Positions 9,774-17,164 of a stretch of DNA of 64,000 nt are shown piece after piece. Both the position numbers and the translations under genes were made by a program. The notes below the pieces were generated by a model that did no database searches, was not told the DNA's origin, and was given only the letters and a program-made list of their open reading frames with translations. How positions within the stretch are numbered: the first letter of the stretch is position 1; every line of letters starts with the position of its first letter. The DNA comes from a virus, in IMG/VR virus record IMGVR_UViG_3300043409_002109, positions 62,001 to 126,000 of that record; one strand, written 5' to 3'.

Positions 9774-10229
9774 ATGTCGGAGGGAAGTAAGTTATTAGAG
9801 CTGGAGATGGAGATGCTGGATATTACTCGCCGGCTGGATAGACTCTCGGGAGATTATTCTAATATGAGTTCTAGTCTCAAAACAATTCAAGATGATCTGG
9901 GCTTAGTGAAGGGAAATTTAAATAGATTCTTTGAACATGAGTGGCCGGCAGTAGACAAAGCTATTACTCAAACCAATAGACAGCTTGGAGATATGGCAGA
10001 AGCTGCTGTAGCTGAAAGAATAAAGGCCGCTGTTCATGCTGTTCAGCTAGTCTATGAGAGCAAAGAGCGGGAAAAGGAAAGTCTCTTCTTCAAGCAAGAG
10101 ATTGCAAAAAATAAAGCCGAGATGGAAAGGCAAAAGAATACCATAATCAAAATTGCTTTGATTGCACTTGCCAGTGGTGGTGCGGGATCGGCAGTAATAC
10201 AGGGGCTTAGCGCCTTATTAGGTGGATAA
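9774..10229 (+). CDS. Coiled-coil protein with C-terminal membrane segment, holin-like candidate
   Basis: An AAGGAG site precedes ATG 9774. Residues 1-120 are almost entirely charged helix with heptads (LELEMEMLDITRRLDRL; KEREKESLFFKQEIAKNK). The last 28 residues form a hydrophobic Gly/Ala-rich membrane helix (IIKIALIALASGGAGSAVIQ). A soluble coiled coil with a C-terminal anchor at the end of a structural operon resembles haemolysin/XhlA-like or holin-accessory proteins. No lysin gene is visible beside it, so the lysis role is only an inference. Confidence 0.6.
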   Translation: MSEGSKLLELEMEMLDITRRLDRLSGDYSNMSSSLKTIQDDLGLVKGNLNRFFEHEWPAVDKAITQTNRQLGDMAEAAVAERIKAAVHAVQLVYESKEREKESLFFKQEIAKNKAEMERQKNTIIKIALIALASGGAGSAVIQGLSALLGG

Positions 10230-10457
10230 ATGGCAGTTACTGATAGTCAATACGCTTCTCTTCTATCTCGACTTACGAAGATAGAACGTGTTATGAATGA
10301 CCTAATCACTGCTCAAGGCAATCTCGTGTCAGCATTACAGGTCAATGAAGTATTCACTGTGCTTCAGCAAGAGATGGATTCACTTAGTTCTGATGTGGAG
10401 GCTCTAACTAGTCGAGTGGAGACCATCGAGAATGAGCCTTACGATGAGAATGGGTAG
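10230..10457 (+). CDS. Small coiled-coil protein (75 aa), last gene of the + operon
   Basis: The ATG abuts the previous stop codon and a GGTGG site lies in that gene's end. The protein is one long heptad-repeat helix (LTKIERVMNDLITAQGNLVSAL ... SSDVEALTSRVETIENE) with an acidic end. No enzyme motif is present. It is likely a small structural or assembly protein; its pattern resembles that of the small coiled-coil gene encoded convergently on the opposite strand (10512-10754). Confidence 0.6.
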   Translation: MAVTDSQYASLLSRLTKIERVMNDLITAQGNLVSALQVNEVFTVLQQEMDSLSSDVEALTSRVETIENEPYDENG

Positions 10458-10472
10458 GGCGGAAAAAGAGAA

Positions 10473-10490
10473 GGGCGCCGTGAGGCGCCC
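10473..10490. terminator. Bidirectional hairpin terminator between convergent operons
   Basis: GGGCGCC-GTGA-GGCGCCC forms a perfect 7-bp GC stem. It is followed by TTT on the + strand and by TTCTCTTTTT on the - strand, so it can end both the + structural operon and the long - operon. The same stem sequence recurs at 56989-57005. Confidence 0.85.
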
Positions 10491-10511
10491 TTTAGCTTAG
10501 TAGCTTAAAGG

Positions 10512-10754
10512 CTACTCTTCCGGATTCCTGATAAAGGAAACAGCTGCTGGAAGTTTTGGGTTGGAAGCTTTGTATCTCTTCTCTACTGAACTCAATAGGG
10601 TTGGATTAGCCACTCTGCTTGCTGTCTCTAAGCTCGTAATTCGAGATTCGAGTTTAGATATTACACTTCTGAGAGTTTTGTTTTCTGCGTGGAGAACTTC
10701 TATCTCGGTAAAGATAGCATCTATATCTGCATCATTAACTGCGGTAGACGGCAT
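10512..10754 (-). CDS. Small coiled-coil protein (80 aa)
   Basis: Last gene of the long minus-strand operon. The middle is a heptad-rich helix (IFTEIEVLHAENKTLRSVI; LESRITSLETA), followed by a basic Pro/Ser tail. Its start overlaps the end of the 176-aa gene by 20 bases. No family was recognised; it probably forms a small oligomeric or adaptor protein. Confidence 0.55.
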   Translation of the reverse strand: MPSTAVNDADIDAIFTEIEVLHAENKTLRSVISKLESRITSLETASRVANPTLLSSVEKRYKASNPKLPAAVSFIRNPEE

Positions 10755-11265
10755 ATTCGCCTTTGGCTCTGTAGTTAGGTAGGAATTCTACATAAGGCTC
10801 CCAGTCTGCGGACTCTATTCCAAAAGAGTTAGACTCATCAGTTGTTACGCTGATACCGGTTTTGGTGACATCTACTGCTACAACGTTGTTATGATCGAAG
10901 ATTATATCGGCAATTTTCTCAGCTAAGAAATATTTTCTAGCTGGATGTATCTGCCAGATAGGAGAACCGTCTGGGGTCGCATCGAAGTCTACAACCTTAG
11001 AGGTTCTAGTTTTCATTTTATGAGCTGGGTTTGCAAAGCCTACCCGTACTTCATTGAAGAAGCGGGTATGCCGAAGCCACGTATACACAGCCTCTACGAG
11101 GTGCTCTTTAGTCTGGATTGATCCAGTATCTTTCTTCATCATATCTCGACCGCCTGGGATCAGGAATTTCTGACGCCGTTTGGGAGAAGGTAATGTCTTC
11201 TTTACTAAGGCCTGCTGATGCTGTATGCCGGAGTCTTTGGCTATGTCGTGTTTAGTCGCTTCCAT
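10735..11265 (-). CDS. Hypothetical protein (176 aa)
   Basis: The N-terminal 45 residues are basic (KKTLPSPKRRQKFLIPGG). The rest is a compact alpha/beta domain (HLVEAVYTWLRHTRFFNEVRVGF; VVDFDATPDGSPIWQIHPARKYF). No known catalytic motif was found. The VVDFDATPDGS stretch weakly recalls nuclease-like or nucleic-acid-binding folds, but this is not enough to assign. It overlaps both neighbours by about 20-25 bases in the operon. Confidence 0.55.
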   Translation of the reverse strand: MEATKHDIAKDSGIQHQQALVKKTLPSPKRRQKFLIPGGRDMMKKDTGSIQTKEHLVEAVYTWLRHTRFFNEVRVGFANPAHKMKTRTSKVVDFDATPDGSPIWQIHPARKYFLAEKIADIIFDHNNVVAVDVTKTGISVTTDESNSFGIESADWEPYVEFLPNYRAKGEYAVYRS

Positions 11266-11918
11266 AGTTCTTGTTGCTCTTGTCTTATGATGTGTTGAGG
11301 GTAGTGAGAGTACGTCATCATCTCTTCTCTGTTGTATCCTCTCTTGTACATTTCGAAGATATAACTGTTCCAGGATGACAAGCCTAGATTCTCTATGAGT
11401 AGTGTATCTACCTCAGAGTCTATCCACGGCTGTGTATACTCTTCTATATCCACCACAGGAACGTAGTCAACCTTAGAGTTGGTCTGGGTTATAAGATTCC
11501 TAATTTTATATCTATAAAGCGTTGCTACTACCTGTGCGCAGCACCTGGGGTTTAAAAATCCCATTTTAGCAATCCAGTATTTGGATCTAACTAATTCTAT
11601 TAATAACACTTCTAGTTCTTCTTTCAGGGTGCCACCGGAGTTATCTATCTGTTTAAGCCAATACTCTATTAGCCCTCTTGGTTCTCCTGCGGGCTCAAGG
11701 CTCATCAGAAGGAACTGAGTTTGATGTCGAGGAAAAGGCTGAGCTATTTCTAGCTCAGCCTTCCACTCTTCTAGCCATGGGTCACAAAGGAAAAGCATGT
11801 AAGACAAATCTTTTGCTTTGTCTTCTTTTAGTTTTGTCCATTCTTCCTGCAGGTCTAAATAAGAACCGTTAAGAGGAATGATCTTCTTCGGATACTTCCT
11901 TTGTAAATATTGATGCAT
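11241..11918 (-). CDS. Hypothetical protein with possible C-terminal helix-turn-helix (225 aa)
   Basis: Mostly helical. The C-terminus (SYIFEMYKRGYNREEMMTYS) looks like a possible helix-turn-helix followed by a basic Gln-rich helix, but the match is weak. The start overlaps the Hjc-like gene by 50 bases; no later start codon makes a better gene. It could be a regulator or a packaging/terminase-small-type protein. Neither can be shown from the sequence. Confidence 0.5.
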   Translation of the reverse strand: MHQYLQRKYPKKIIPLNGSYLDLQEEWTKLKEDKAKDLSYMLFLCDPWLEEWKAELEIAQPFPRHQTQFLLMSLEPAGEPRGLIEYWLKQIDNSGGTLKEELEVLLIELVRSKYWIAKMGFLNPRCCAQVVATLYRYKIRNLITQTNSKVDYVPVVDIEEYTQPWIDSEVDTLLIENLGLSSWNSYIFEMYKRGYNREEMMTYSHYPQHIIRQEQQELWKRLNTT

Positions 11919-12303
11919 CGAAACTCTTGGTATCTCCCTTTTCTAATCTAGAAGCTACATAGAGATTGAACAATACGATCCAATCTCTATATGGCATAGT
12001 CACTAACATTTCTTCTCGATCATCTTTAGTAATTACTACTAAAGAACGGTCCTGTAAAGAAGTTTTAATATCATGCTTACCTTGACGTATTGCTTCTTTA
12101 ATGTTGCAACGTATCTGGCGTTTGCATTCGATATGTATGTCCTCTAACAGGGGAGAGTAGACATCGGCGTTCTCAGAGCCACCGGCACGAGCTTGACCCA
12201 GCCCTCTTTTGAAGGGAATGTTTGTGTTTTCGGTTAATAGGTTGGCCACTTCTCTTTCGAAATTATGGCCTTTTAACCTTGCTCCTTTTCCTGGGGAAGC
12301 CAT
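11869..12303 (-). CDS. Hjc-like Holliday-junction resolvase / PD-(D/E)XK nuclease
   Basis: The 144-residue protein has the archaeal Hjc-type signature. An N-terminal KGHNFEREVANLL helix carries the first acidic residue, RGLGQARAGGSENADV supplies the active-site Asp, and HIECKRQ gives the E-x-K pair, followed by Lys/Arg helices and VVITK. Such enzymes cut four-way junctions symmetrically during recombination or before DNA packaging. The start TAATG overlaps the ClpP-like gene stop. The C-terminal 15 residues (acidic, SEEDHSS) overlap the next gene. A related phage resolvase role is well supported by the motif order. Confidence 0.8.
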   Translation of the reverse strand: MASPGKGARLKGHNFEREVANLLTENTNIPFKRGLGQARAGGSENADVYSPLLEDIHIECKRQIRCNIKEAIRQGKHDIKTSLQDRSLVVITKDDREEMLVTMPYRDWIVLFNLYVASRLEKGDTKSFDASIFTKEVSEEDHSS

Positions 12304-12956
12304 TAGAAGCCTTCTAGTTTAATCTTAGGCTTCTTCTGGTATTCGAGAATATCATCAATGATATTTAGTTCCTTCGCTTCCTTGGCGCTAAAGAATATTG
12401 AAGTCTGACCAGCAAAGTATTTTGCCCAATTGGTTTTATTCATCTTGGTTCGCTTACGAATTATCTCATTCATAGTATCAAGGCCCCAGTTGTAGCACTT
12501 AACATGAGAATCTAATTCGACTACAGAGCTTATCTGAGTTTCAGAGATAGGCTCGTGATAGAAGAGGCGGGCACTAGGGAATGCCACTCTAATGTCGCCA
12601 GCCTGCATCAGGAGGAATCCTCCTGAATAAGCCATACCTTGTACTACCGTGATGATAGGACAGTCTACGGCGCGCAAGGTGTCGTAGATAGCTAGGGTTT
12701 GGACTACATCTCCACCGGGGCTGTTTATCATAACCTTAATCGGTGCACTGTCCTCAGCTGCTAGATATTCTATCTGAGAACATATGGCAGACCCTAAGGT
12801 AGGTTCTATCTCTCCTCCGATAAGTATAGTTCTTGTATTTGCGCCGAAGCCGGCGAGAGAGTGAGGAGTCCAAGAGTTAGCAGCACTATCGTGCTCTTCG
12901 TCCTCTTCTTCGGATTCCTCCTTGATATAAAAATTGTTCATTGTATTCAGTATCAT
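12303..12956 (-). CDS. clpP: ClpP-like serine protease
   Basis: Residues 35-215 follow ClpP: TILIGGEIEP, then NSPGGDV (oxyanion region), GMAYSGGFLL with the nucleophilic Ser, and RLFYHEP with the catalytic His. The position equivalent to the ClpP catalytic Asp appears to be Ser (TSIFFSA), so activity could be altered or another Asp used. The N-terminus carries an acidic tail (EESEEEDEEHD). It lies in an early-type operon rather than next to portal/capsid genes, so it is not an obvious head-maturation protease. The ATG overlaps the upstream stop (ATGA). Role: degradation or processing of proteins, perhaps with a host or phage AAA+ partner. Confidence 0.85.
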   Translation of the reverse strand: MILNTMNNFYIKEESEEEDEEHDSAANSWTPHSLAGFGANTRTILIGGEIEPTLGSAICSQIEYLAAEDSAPIKVMINSPGGDVVQTLAIYDTLRAVDCPIITVVQGMAYSGGFLLMQAGDIRVAFPSARLFYHEPISETQISSVVELDSHVKCYNWGLDTMNEIIRKRTKMNKTNWAKYFAGQTSIFFSAKEAKELNIIDDILEYQKKPKIKLEGF

Positions 12957-13384
12957 TCGTCGTCCTCATTTGTAAGTATAAACTTTTTAAGTTTCTCAGC
13001 TGTAAGCTTTTTTGCTTCTTTATATGAGATGACTTTATAGATTAGACCTTGTTTAATTGCTGCTGTGTATTTATCGTGATCTCTCACTTTACCTTTAAGA
13101 AACTCTCTCTGAGCTTGTTCGAATTGAACATTGCCTCTGTTGGTAAAGCTGTAGTGTTGCGCACCATGTAACTCTAAGACTATCCCAAGATCTTCTATAT
13201 ACCAATCGAACCTATGTAGGTTGGTATGATACTCAGGGCAAATATCTTTTACTGGCACTTCCTGAAAGCATTTGAGTCTTGAAAAGAAGGGGTCTTTTGT
13301 AAAGATAACTCTCACTTCGTTATGGAAGTTAGAGTTGCCTTCGATTATTTGGAATTGGTTTTTCCATTTAGTTCGAGGGGGCAT
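12953..13384 (-). CDS. Vsr/EDxHD-like putative endonuclease
   Basis: The 143-residue protein contains RFDWYIEDLGIVLELHGAQHY followed by a helix with DHDKYTAAIKQG and YKVISYKEAKKLT. The D-x9-E-x-H-G-x-Q-H order resembles the Vsr-fold family that includes mismatch endonucleases and the EDxHD homing enzymes such as I-Bth0305I. It may nick DNA at mismatches, or act as a free-standing homing nuclease. No intron is visible around it. The C-terminus is basic, then acidic (NEDDE). Confidence 0.6.
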   Translation of the reverse strand: MPPRTKWKNQFQIIEGNSNFHNEVRVIFTKDPFFSRLKCFQEVPVKDICPEYHTNLHRFDWYIEDLGIVLELHGAQHYSFTNRGNVQFEQAQREFLKGKVRDHDKYTAAIKQGLIYKVISYKEAKKLTAEKLKKFILTNEDDE

Positions 13385-13673
13385 TGGCTAACTTGAAGTC
13401 TCCAATTAGTAAGCACCCTCTATCTTTTAAAAATAGGTATAGGTCTTGCCATAACGCATCGTCTTCTATTTTCTTGAAGGCGCCTGGAGTATGTATATCA
13501 ATTTCCTCTATGTAGGTTTTGTTGTGTCTTAGTTTGTGAGTAAAGCATACGTATTCATTGAAGCCACGCTTAACAGTAGCTAAGTGGATCCAGGGACCTC
13601 CGCTAAAGGTATTGGTGGGAAGTTCTTGGCGCACGTCAGTTACTAGTATGAAGTCTGTTCCGAACGAATTCAT
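13368..13673 (-). CDS. Hypothetical protein (101 aa)
   Basis: A small alpha/beta protein (TDFILVTDVRQELP; WIHLATVKRGFNEYVCF) with an Asp-rich centre and a final strand-helix segment ending GDFKLANA. No family was recognised. It overlaps its upstream neighbour by 38 bases and the Vsr-like gene by 17, so it is embedded in a run of nucleases and may act with them. Confidence 0.5.
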   Translation of the reverse strand: MNSFGTDFILVTDVRQELPTNTFSGGPWIHLATVKRGFNEYVCFTHKLRHNKTYIEEIDIHTPGAFKKIEDDALWQDLYLFLKDRGCLLIGDFKLANAPSN

Positions 13674-14412
13674 CTTTTCTTCCTGGGAAGCAATTTGTTT
13701 TAAAGGGACACCTATATGAACAAGGTGTTATAGGGTAGTGATAACCAGACTCTAACGCCTGAACAAGAGAGTTCACTGAACTCAACTGCTCACCAGTATA
13801 AGAAGTATCTGAAACTTCTAATATGGTTACCTCACCTTTGTCTGCTATATGCATGACAAGAGCGGTGACAGTCGGGCGGGCCCAATGTTTGACCCCTAAC
13901 TGAGAGATCAACTGCATCTGCAAATGCAGAACAGGATCTGTCTCAGCTGAATGAAGGAGGCCATAGGGAGTGAAGAAAGGCAGAATCAATTCTTTGGTCT
14001 TCTTTCTTCTCATTAGACCTGAGATATGTAGGTCTATAGGGGTCTTGCTCACTTTCATTCTATGAGGAAGCGCGCCACTTACCGTGTAGAACTCTGTAGG
14101 GTCTAGTATTTTCCAGACCTTATTCAATGCGTAGGTACAGCATCTTAGTATCTCTTGGAGTTCAGTAGGAGTGTACTTCTCATCTATATTCTCTGCTACC
14201 CATATTCTTCTAAGAGCTTTCTGGAAGGTAATAGCAGGATTAGAAATCTCTTCTTTAATAGAGAAGGCCAACATGTATTCAACAGTTTTCCTTACTATAG
14301 ATTGAACTAAAGTCTCTTCGACTAAGCCCCCATAATGAAAGAACTGAGAACATTTTACGAATGCCCTCAGTTCCTGTTCTGTTAAGACTGAACCTAAAGT
14401 AATAGGTTGCAC
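13636..14412 (-). CDS. RecB/Cas4-like PD-(D/E)XK protein with probable 4Fe-4S cysteines
   Basis: The likely start is the GTG at 14412, two bases after the upstream stop and behind a GGGGG run; an ATG at 14505 would overlap that gene by 92 bases. The domain opens with LRAFVKCSQFFHYG, the Cas4/AddB-type first Cys. The middle has TPIDLHISGLM (Asp motif) and GEVTILEVSDTS (E-x-D/K-like strand). The end carries the Cys triplet of ITPCSYRCPFKTNC. This order is that of Fe-S RecB-family exonucleases, which resect DNA ends. The Lys of the E-x-K pair is not clear, so catalytic activity is uncertain. Confidence 0.7.
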   Translation of the reverse strand: MQPITLGSVLTEQELRAFVKCSQFFHYGGLVEETLVQSIVRKTVEYMLAFSIKEEISNPAITFQKALRRIWVAENIDEKYTPTELQEILRCCTYALNKVWKILDPTEFYTVSGALPHRMKVSKTPIDLHISGLMRRKKTKELILPFFTPYGLLHSAETDPVLHLQMQLISQLGVKHWARPTVTALVMHIADKGEVTILEVSDTSYTGEQLSSVNSLVQALESGYHYPITPCSYRCPFKTNCFPGRKDEFVRNRLHTSN

Positions 14413-14413
14413 T

Positions 14414-14737
14414 TTACCCCCAGGGGTTCTTCTTGGCTTTGACTTTCGTTTTCTCTTCAGCAAGGATTGTAGTGGCCACATGCTCATTAATGAATACCCT
14501 TTCAATGGGGTACTCTTTTTCTTGAGCTAGCTCTAGGTTCATATCTAGATATGGCTCTTCTCCTTTAATAGTTTTCTGTCTTACCTTGTAAGACAGAATG
14601 TTTCTACTCATGAGAACGCTTCTGAGTTTATCTCCCGAGAACTTGAGATGAGTTGGGCCAGTCTCAAGCCAATAAAATGTTTTATTTGCCCGGACCCATA
14701 TACCCCAGATCTTAGAAGGAGGTTGACTGCCAATCAT
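14414..14737 (-). CDS. Hypothetical protein (107 aa)
   Basis: It starts with a beta-rich region containing aromatics (KIWGIWVRANKTFYWLETGPTHLKF), then a basic region ending KTKVKAKKNPWG. The charge pattern would fit nucleic-acid binding. It overlaps the cupin-like gene by 4 bases. No family was recognised. Confidence 0.5.
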   Translation of the reverse strand: MIGSQPPSKIWGIWVRANKTFYWLETGPTHLKFSGDKLRSVLMSRNILSYKVRQKTIKGEEPYLDMNLELAQEKEYPIERVFINEHVATTILAEEKTKVKAKKNPWG

Positions 14738-15237
14738 TTTTCACTCAGGATGATAAAGTCATCTGTTAAATTACTGTTAGAGATAGAGATAAATTCTGCT
14801 TCAAGATCGGCCAGAAGCCGATGAGGAGTTCCTCTTGGAATACACCAACCGACACCACAGCCTATCCTATACCTTGAGAATTTAGATTCAAGATACACTT
14901 CGAGTATAAGCACGCCTCTAGTCACTATCAACTGTAAATCAGTATCAGTATGCAATATTAATGGAGTCGTAGCCCCAGAAACAAACTTATTGAAAACGAT
15001 ATTGGTAGTGCCGGTGTTCTCAGCATAGAGAAGAGAGAACCCCTGGGGGCTCTCTTCGAAGATGGGAAGAATCTTACCAAGGAGGCGATGGCCTATAAAG
15101 TGAGTAGCCTTAACCCCAGGCGAACAAGAGGTGAGTGCGGACTCGTCTACTATATCGCTAGGATTAACCACCTCTATCCCCTCAATTAATAAAGAAGCAT
15201 CATTGAAGATGTCCTGAGAAGGAGTAAGATTTAGCAT
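14734..15237 (-). CDS. Cupin-like protein
   Basis: The likely start is ATG 15237, coupled to the upstream TAA (ATGCTAA); ATG 15255 is the alternative. The C-terminal 80 residues look like a cupin barrel: TPLILHTDTDLQLIVTRG, then GVGWCIPRGTPHRL, which matches the usual G-D-x-x-x-I-P-x-G-x-x-H motif 2, and EAEFISIS. Motif 1 metal ligands are not obvious (HTDTD). Possible roles are sugar or small-molecule binding. The assignment rests on motif 2 only. Confidence 0.55.
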   Translation of the reverse strand: MLNLTPSQDIFNDASLLIEGIEVVNPSDIVDESALTSCSPGVKATHFIGHRLLGKILPIFEESPQGFSLLYAENTGTTNIVFNKFVSGATTPLILHTDTDLQLIVTRGVLILEVYLESKFSRYRIGCGVGWCIPRGTPHRLLADLEAEFISISNSNLTDDFIILSEK

Positions 15238-15545
15238 AAGAACATGCCCTGACATATGAGACTACGATTACCAATTAGGGGTAACCGGTCGTTATCAGAG
15301 AAGAGAACAAAGGACTTGAAATCTGAAGTTGGCACACAGTCAGCAACTTTTCCGTCTCGCTCCAAGATATAGACATCTACTTCTCGCACTTCTATATAAC
15401 CAGCGACCTTCTTCTTTACCAAGGTTCTAGTTGGACTAGCAACCCAGACTTGATCTCCAACATATACGGTTCTGCCAAGAAAATCTTCGCATACCCATTG
15501 AGAGGTAGTGAAAAATTCATGATCTGTATGACCATCACTCATGTT
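15231..15545 (-). CDS. Hypothetical protein (about 104 aa)
   Basis: The start at ATG 15545 overlaps the previous gene's end; an ATG at 15587 would overlap it more. The protein is beta-rich (RTVYVGDQVWVASPTRTLVKKKVAGY), a pattern seen in small SH3/KOW-like barrels, followed by DVYILERDG. Function is unknown. It is similar in style to the 87-aa protein at 40979-41242, also a KOW-like small barrel. Confidence 0.45.
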   Translation of the reverse strand, partial: NMSDGHTDHEFFTTSQWVCEDFLGRTVYVGDQVWVASPTRTLVKKKVAGYIEVREVDVYILERDGKVADCVPTSDFKSFVLFSDNDRLPLIGNRSLICQGMFLC

Positions 15546-15720
15546 CGTACTCACATATGATTTCGACATCGCGAATTTGGACATCAACGAGGTGGTCTAA
15601 GTTGTTACATTCTAGGCGCACAAGATCTCTAGCAAGGCCCAAGGCCTCACCTTCAGATTCAGCTTCTATAGTTACATCTCTATAGCCTATTACCTTGACA
15701 CTTATTTCAAAGGTTTTCAT
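15535..15720 (-). CDS. Small protein (61 aa)
   Basis: It begins MKTFEISVKVIGYRDVTIEAESEGEAL, a beta-beta-alpha pattern also seen in the adjacent 104-aa gene (MNVYTFECWRKDERRISIKAETEEEAEKL). The two are likely diverged tandem duplicates of a small fold. Function is unknown. Confidence 0.5.
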   Translation of the reverse strand: MKTFEISVKVIGYRDVTIEAESEGEALGLARDLVRLECNNLDHLVDVQIRDVEIICEYEHE

Positions 15721-16021
15721 CGTCTTCCTCTAAAGTTAAATCGCTTTCTCTTAATATATTCTGTATGTGTTGAGGCGCGGGCGTGTGCTCAAGTCCGTAG
15801 AAGTCAACGGAAAGTTGACCATCTTTCTTTTGTAAAGTGGGGACATAGCTATCTGCCGAGTGAATAGAAGATAGAAGCGTATTGTCGTAATTGATACGCT
15901 CTCTTTCGTAGACCCTTCGGAGTTCTGTAGCTAGTAGTTTCTCAGCTTCCTCTTCTGTCTCTGCTTTGATAGAGATGCGTCTCTCGTCCTTCCTCCAGCA
16001 TTCGAATGTGTATACGTTCAT
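15707..16021 (-). CDS. Small protein related to its downstream neighbour (104 aa)
   Basis: The first 35 residues share the strand-strand-helix pattern and the (I/T)xAE(T/S)E-E motif of the 61-aa neighbour. A central region follows, and the acidic end is LTLEEDDENL. The start overlaps the upstream stop by 4 bases. No known family. Confidence 0.5.
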   Translation of the reverse strand: MNVYTFECWRKDERRISIKAETEEEAEKLLATELRRVYERERINYDNTLLSSIHSADSYVPTLQKKDGQLSVDFYGLEHTPAPQHIQNILRESDLTLEEDDENL

Positions 16022-16305
16022 CCTTCAACTCCTTGGATCCAGTAGCCAAGTGCCATTAGGCGCGCTTGGTATCGCTCTTGGATTATCTTCTCTATGTTTA
16101 AGACCTTCTCTTCAGATAGAGTCTCGGGGGCATACGTTATGCCTTCTACATCTTCTCGGTAATCCCAGATACCACCTAGGGTATACTCTCCGTTATCATC
16201 TACCACTACCTCTAGAGCAAGCCCCAAGGGGTGTAAGAATAACCTGTTGAGTTCATGGAGGTAGCCTTCATTTCGGAACTCTTCGATATTAATATAATTT
16301 GGCAT
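16018..16305 (-). CDS. Hypothetical protein (95 aa)
   Basis: Recognisable features are an N-terminal helix (NEGYLHELNRLFLHPLGLAL), an acidic beta segment (VVVDDNGEYTLGGIWDYR) and a C-terminal helix with Glu/Lys/Arg. This resembles small phage proteins of unknown role. The ATG lies 2 bases after the stop of a 35-aa membrane peptide gene. Confidence 0.5.
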   Translation of the reverse strand: MPNYINIEEFRNEGYLHELNRLFLHPLGLALEVVVDDNGEYTLGGIWDYREDVEGITYAPETLSEEKVLNIEKIIQERYQARLMALGYWIQGVEG

Positions 16306-16306
16306 T

Positions 16307-16414
16307 TTATAAGCCTATCTTTATATCTCTGAGCATCGACCATAGTAGGGCTAGGCTAAAACCCGAGGCGACACCAACGAGAAAGCAAAGTGAGCCAATT
16401 AAAATATTAGTCAT
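16307..16414 (-). CDS. 35-aa single-span membrane peptide
   Basis: ATG 16414 overlaps the upstream TAA as TAATG. The peptide has one membrane segment (ILIGSLCFLVGVASGFSLALLW) and a basic tail. It is one of two consecutive tiny membrane genes in this operon. No family was recognised; possible roles are host membrane modulation or lysis. Confidence 0.5.
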   Translation of the reverse strand: MTNILIGSLCFLVGVASGFSLALLWSMLRDIKIGL

Positions 16415-16509
16415 TAGAAATCTCTACGAAAAAAGTAGTATAGAGCATAGAAGCCCAGGCCTATGGAAACACTCCCGGCGCAACAGAGCCCTGCTAAAAA
16501 TTCAAACAT
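16414..16509 (-). CDS. 31-aa membrane peptide
   Basis: ATG 16509 overlaps the stop of the upstream 80-aa gene. The sequence is nearly all hydrophobic (EFLAGLCCAGSVSIGLGFYA), ending YFFRRDF, with a positive end that would face the cytoplasm. It is coupled by TAATG to the next 35-aa membrane peptide, which supports both as real genes. Confidence 0.5.
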   Translation of the reverse strand: MFEFLAGLCCAGSVSIGLGFYALYYFFRRDF

Positions 16510-16744
16510 TTATTTTCTCCAACAGCCCTTGTATTAAAGGGGCTATAATAAGTTTACGTTGATGACGTGCTTGTTCAGGGGTCATCTCTTCTATCTCCTC
16601 TAAGGTAAAAGTGTTACTCAAAGAGAATTTATCTTTACCAAAGATGATCTTGCATGTGACTCGGATCTTATCTTTGTCTAGAGTCGGGTCAATATCTATC
16701 TGAGTAAAGGGGCTCATAAGATCCAAGAATTCAGATCTGTCCAT
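16502..16744 (-). CDS. Hypothetical protein (80 aa)
   Basis: Two beta strands (TRVTCKIIFGKDKFSLS-like region) are followed by a Glu-rich helix (LEEIEEMTPEQARHQRKL) and a final hydrophobic helix. No family was recognised. It is translationally coupled to the 31-aa membrane peptide downstream. Confidence 0.5.
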   Translation of the reverse strand: MDRSEFLDLMSPFTQIDIDPTLDKDKIRVTCKIIFGKDKFSLSNTFTLEEIEEMTPEQARHQRKLIIAPLIQGLLEKINV

Positions 16745-16755
16745 TTTGTTTATCC

Positions 16756-17004
16756 TTATCCATCTTCTGGATCCTCTGGTAATGCTTCCGATCTGCGTCT
16801 GGCTAATTTTGCTATTTTTTGGAGTTGATAACTATGGGAAGCTAATCTCCCAATCGTATCTTCAATACTAGCCCTTCTGGGTTTGCTATCTTCCCACCAC
16901 TGAATTTCTGCTTCTACCGAAAGCACTAGCAGATCTAGCTCGGCGGCTAGAGATGTAAGACCATCTCTATTGCCTCTTTGATACCTAGTCAGAACAGGAT
17001 TCAT
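16756..17004 (-). CDS. Hypothetical helical protein (82 aa)
   Basis: Almost entirely helical (LTSLAAELDLLVLSVEAEIQ; IEDTIGRLASHSYQLQKIAKL) with a basic-to-acidic C-terminus. It overlaps the upstream 59-aa gene by 20 bases. No known domain was recognised. Confidence 0.5.
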   Translation of the reverse strand: MNPVLTRYQRGNRDGLTSLAAELDLLVLSVEAEIQWWEDSKPRRASIEDTIGRLASHSYQLQKIAKLARRRSEALPEDPEDG

Positions 17005-17164
17005 AACGCTCTCCTAATTCCATTCGGCGAAGAATTTCCTCGTGTAAGTCAGAGAAAGATATACTGAGGTTATGGTTGCCCTCGAATGGGCAGTAGGTAT
17101 TACAAGAGACTTGTTCTTCTAGGTAGTCTAGGAGTTCTGTATTAGTTAAATCTTTTGGGCTCAT
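16985..17164 (-). CDS. 59-aa small protein
   Basis: ATG 17164 overlaps the upstream stop as ATGA, and the frame runs to TAG 16985. The sequence starts MSPKDLTNTELLDYLEEQV and contains SCNTYCPFEGNH and HEEILRRMELGERYESC, with four Cys and two His that might bind metal. No family was recognised. Operon coupling supports it. Confidence 0.5.
   Translation of the reverse strand: MSPKDLTNTELLDYLEEQVSCNTYCPFEGNHNLSISFSDLHEEILRRMELGERYESCSD

Noticed and set aside
13636-14505. ATG 14505 as the start of the RecB-like gene
   Set aside because: It would overlap the upstream gene by 92 bases and adds a non-homologous basic segment; GTG 14412 fits the operon spacing.
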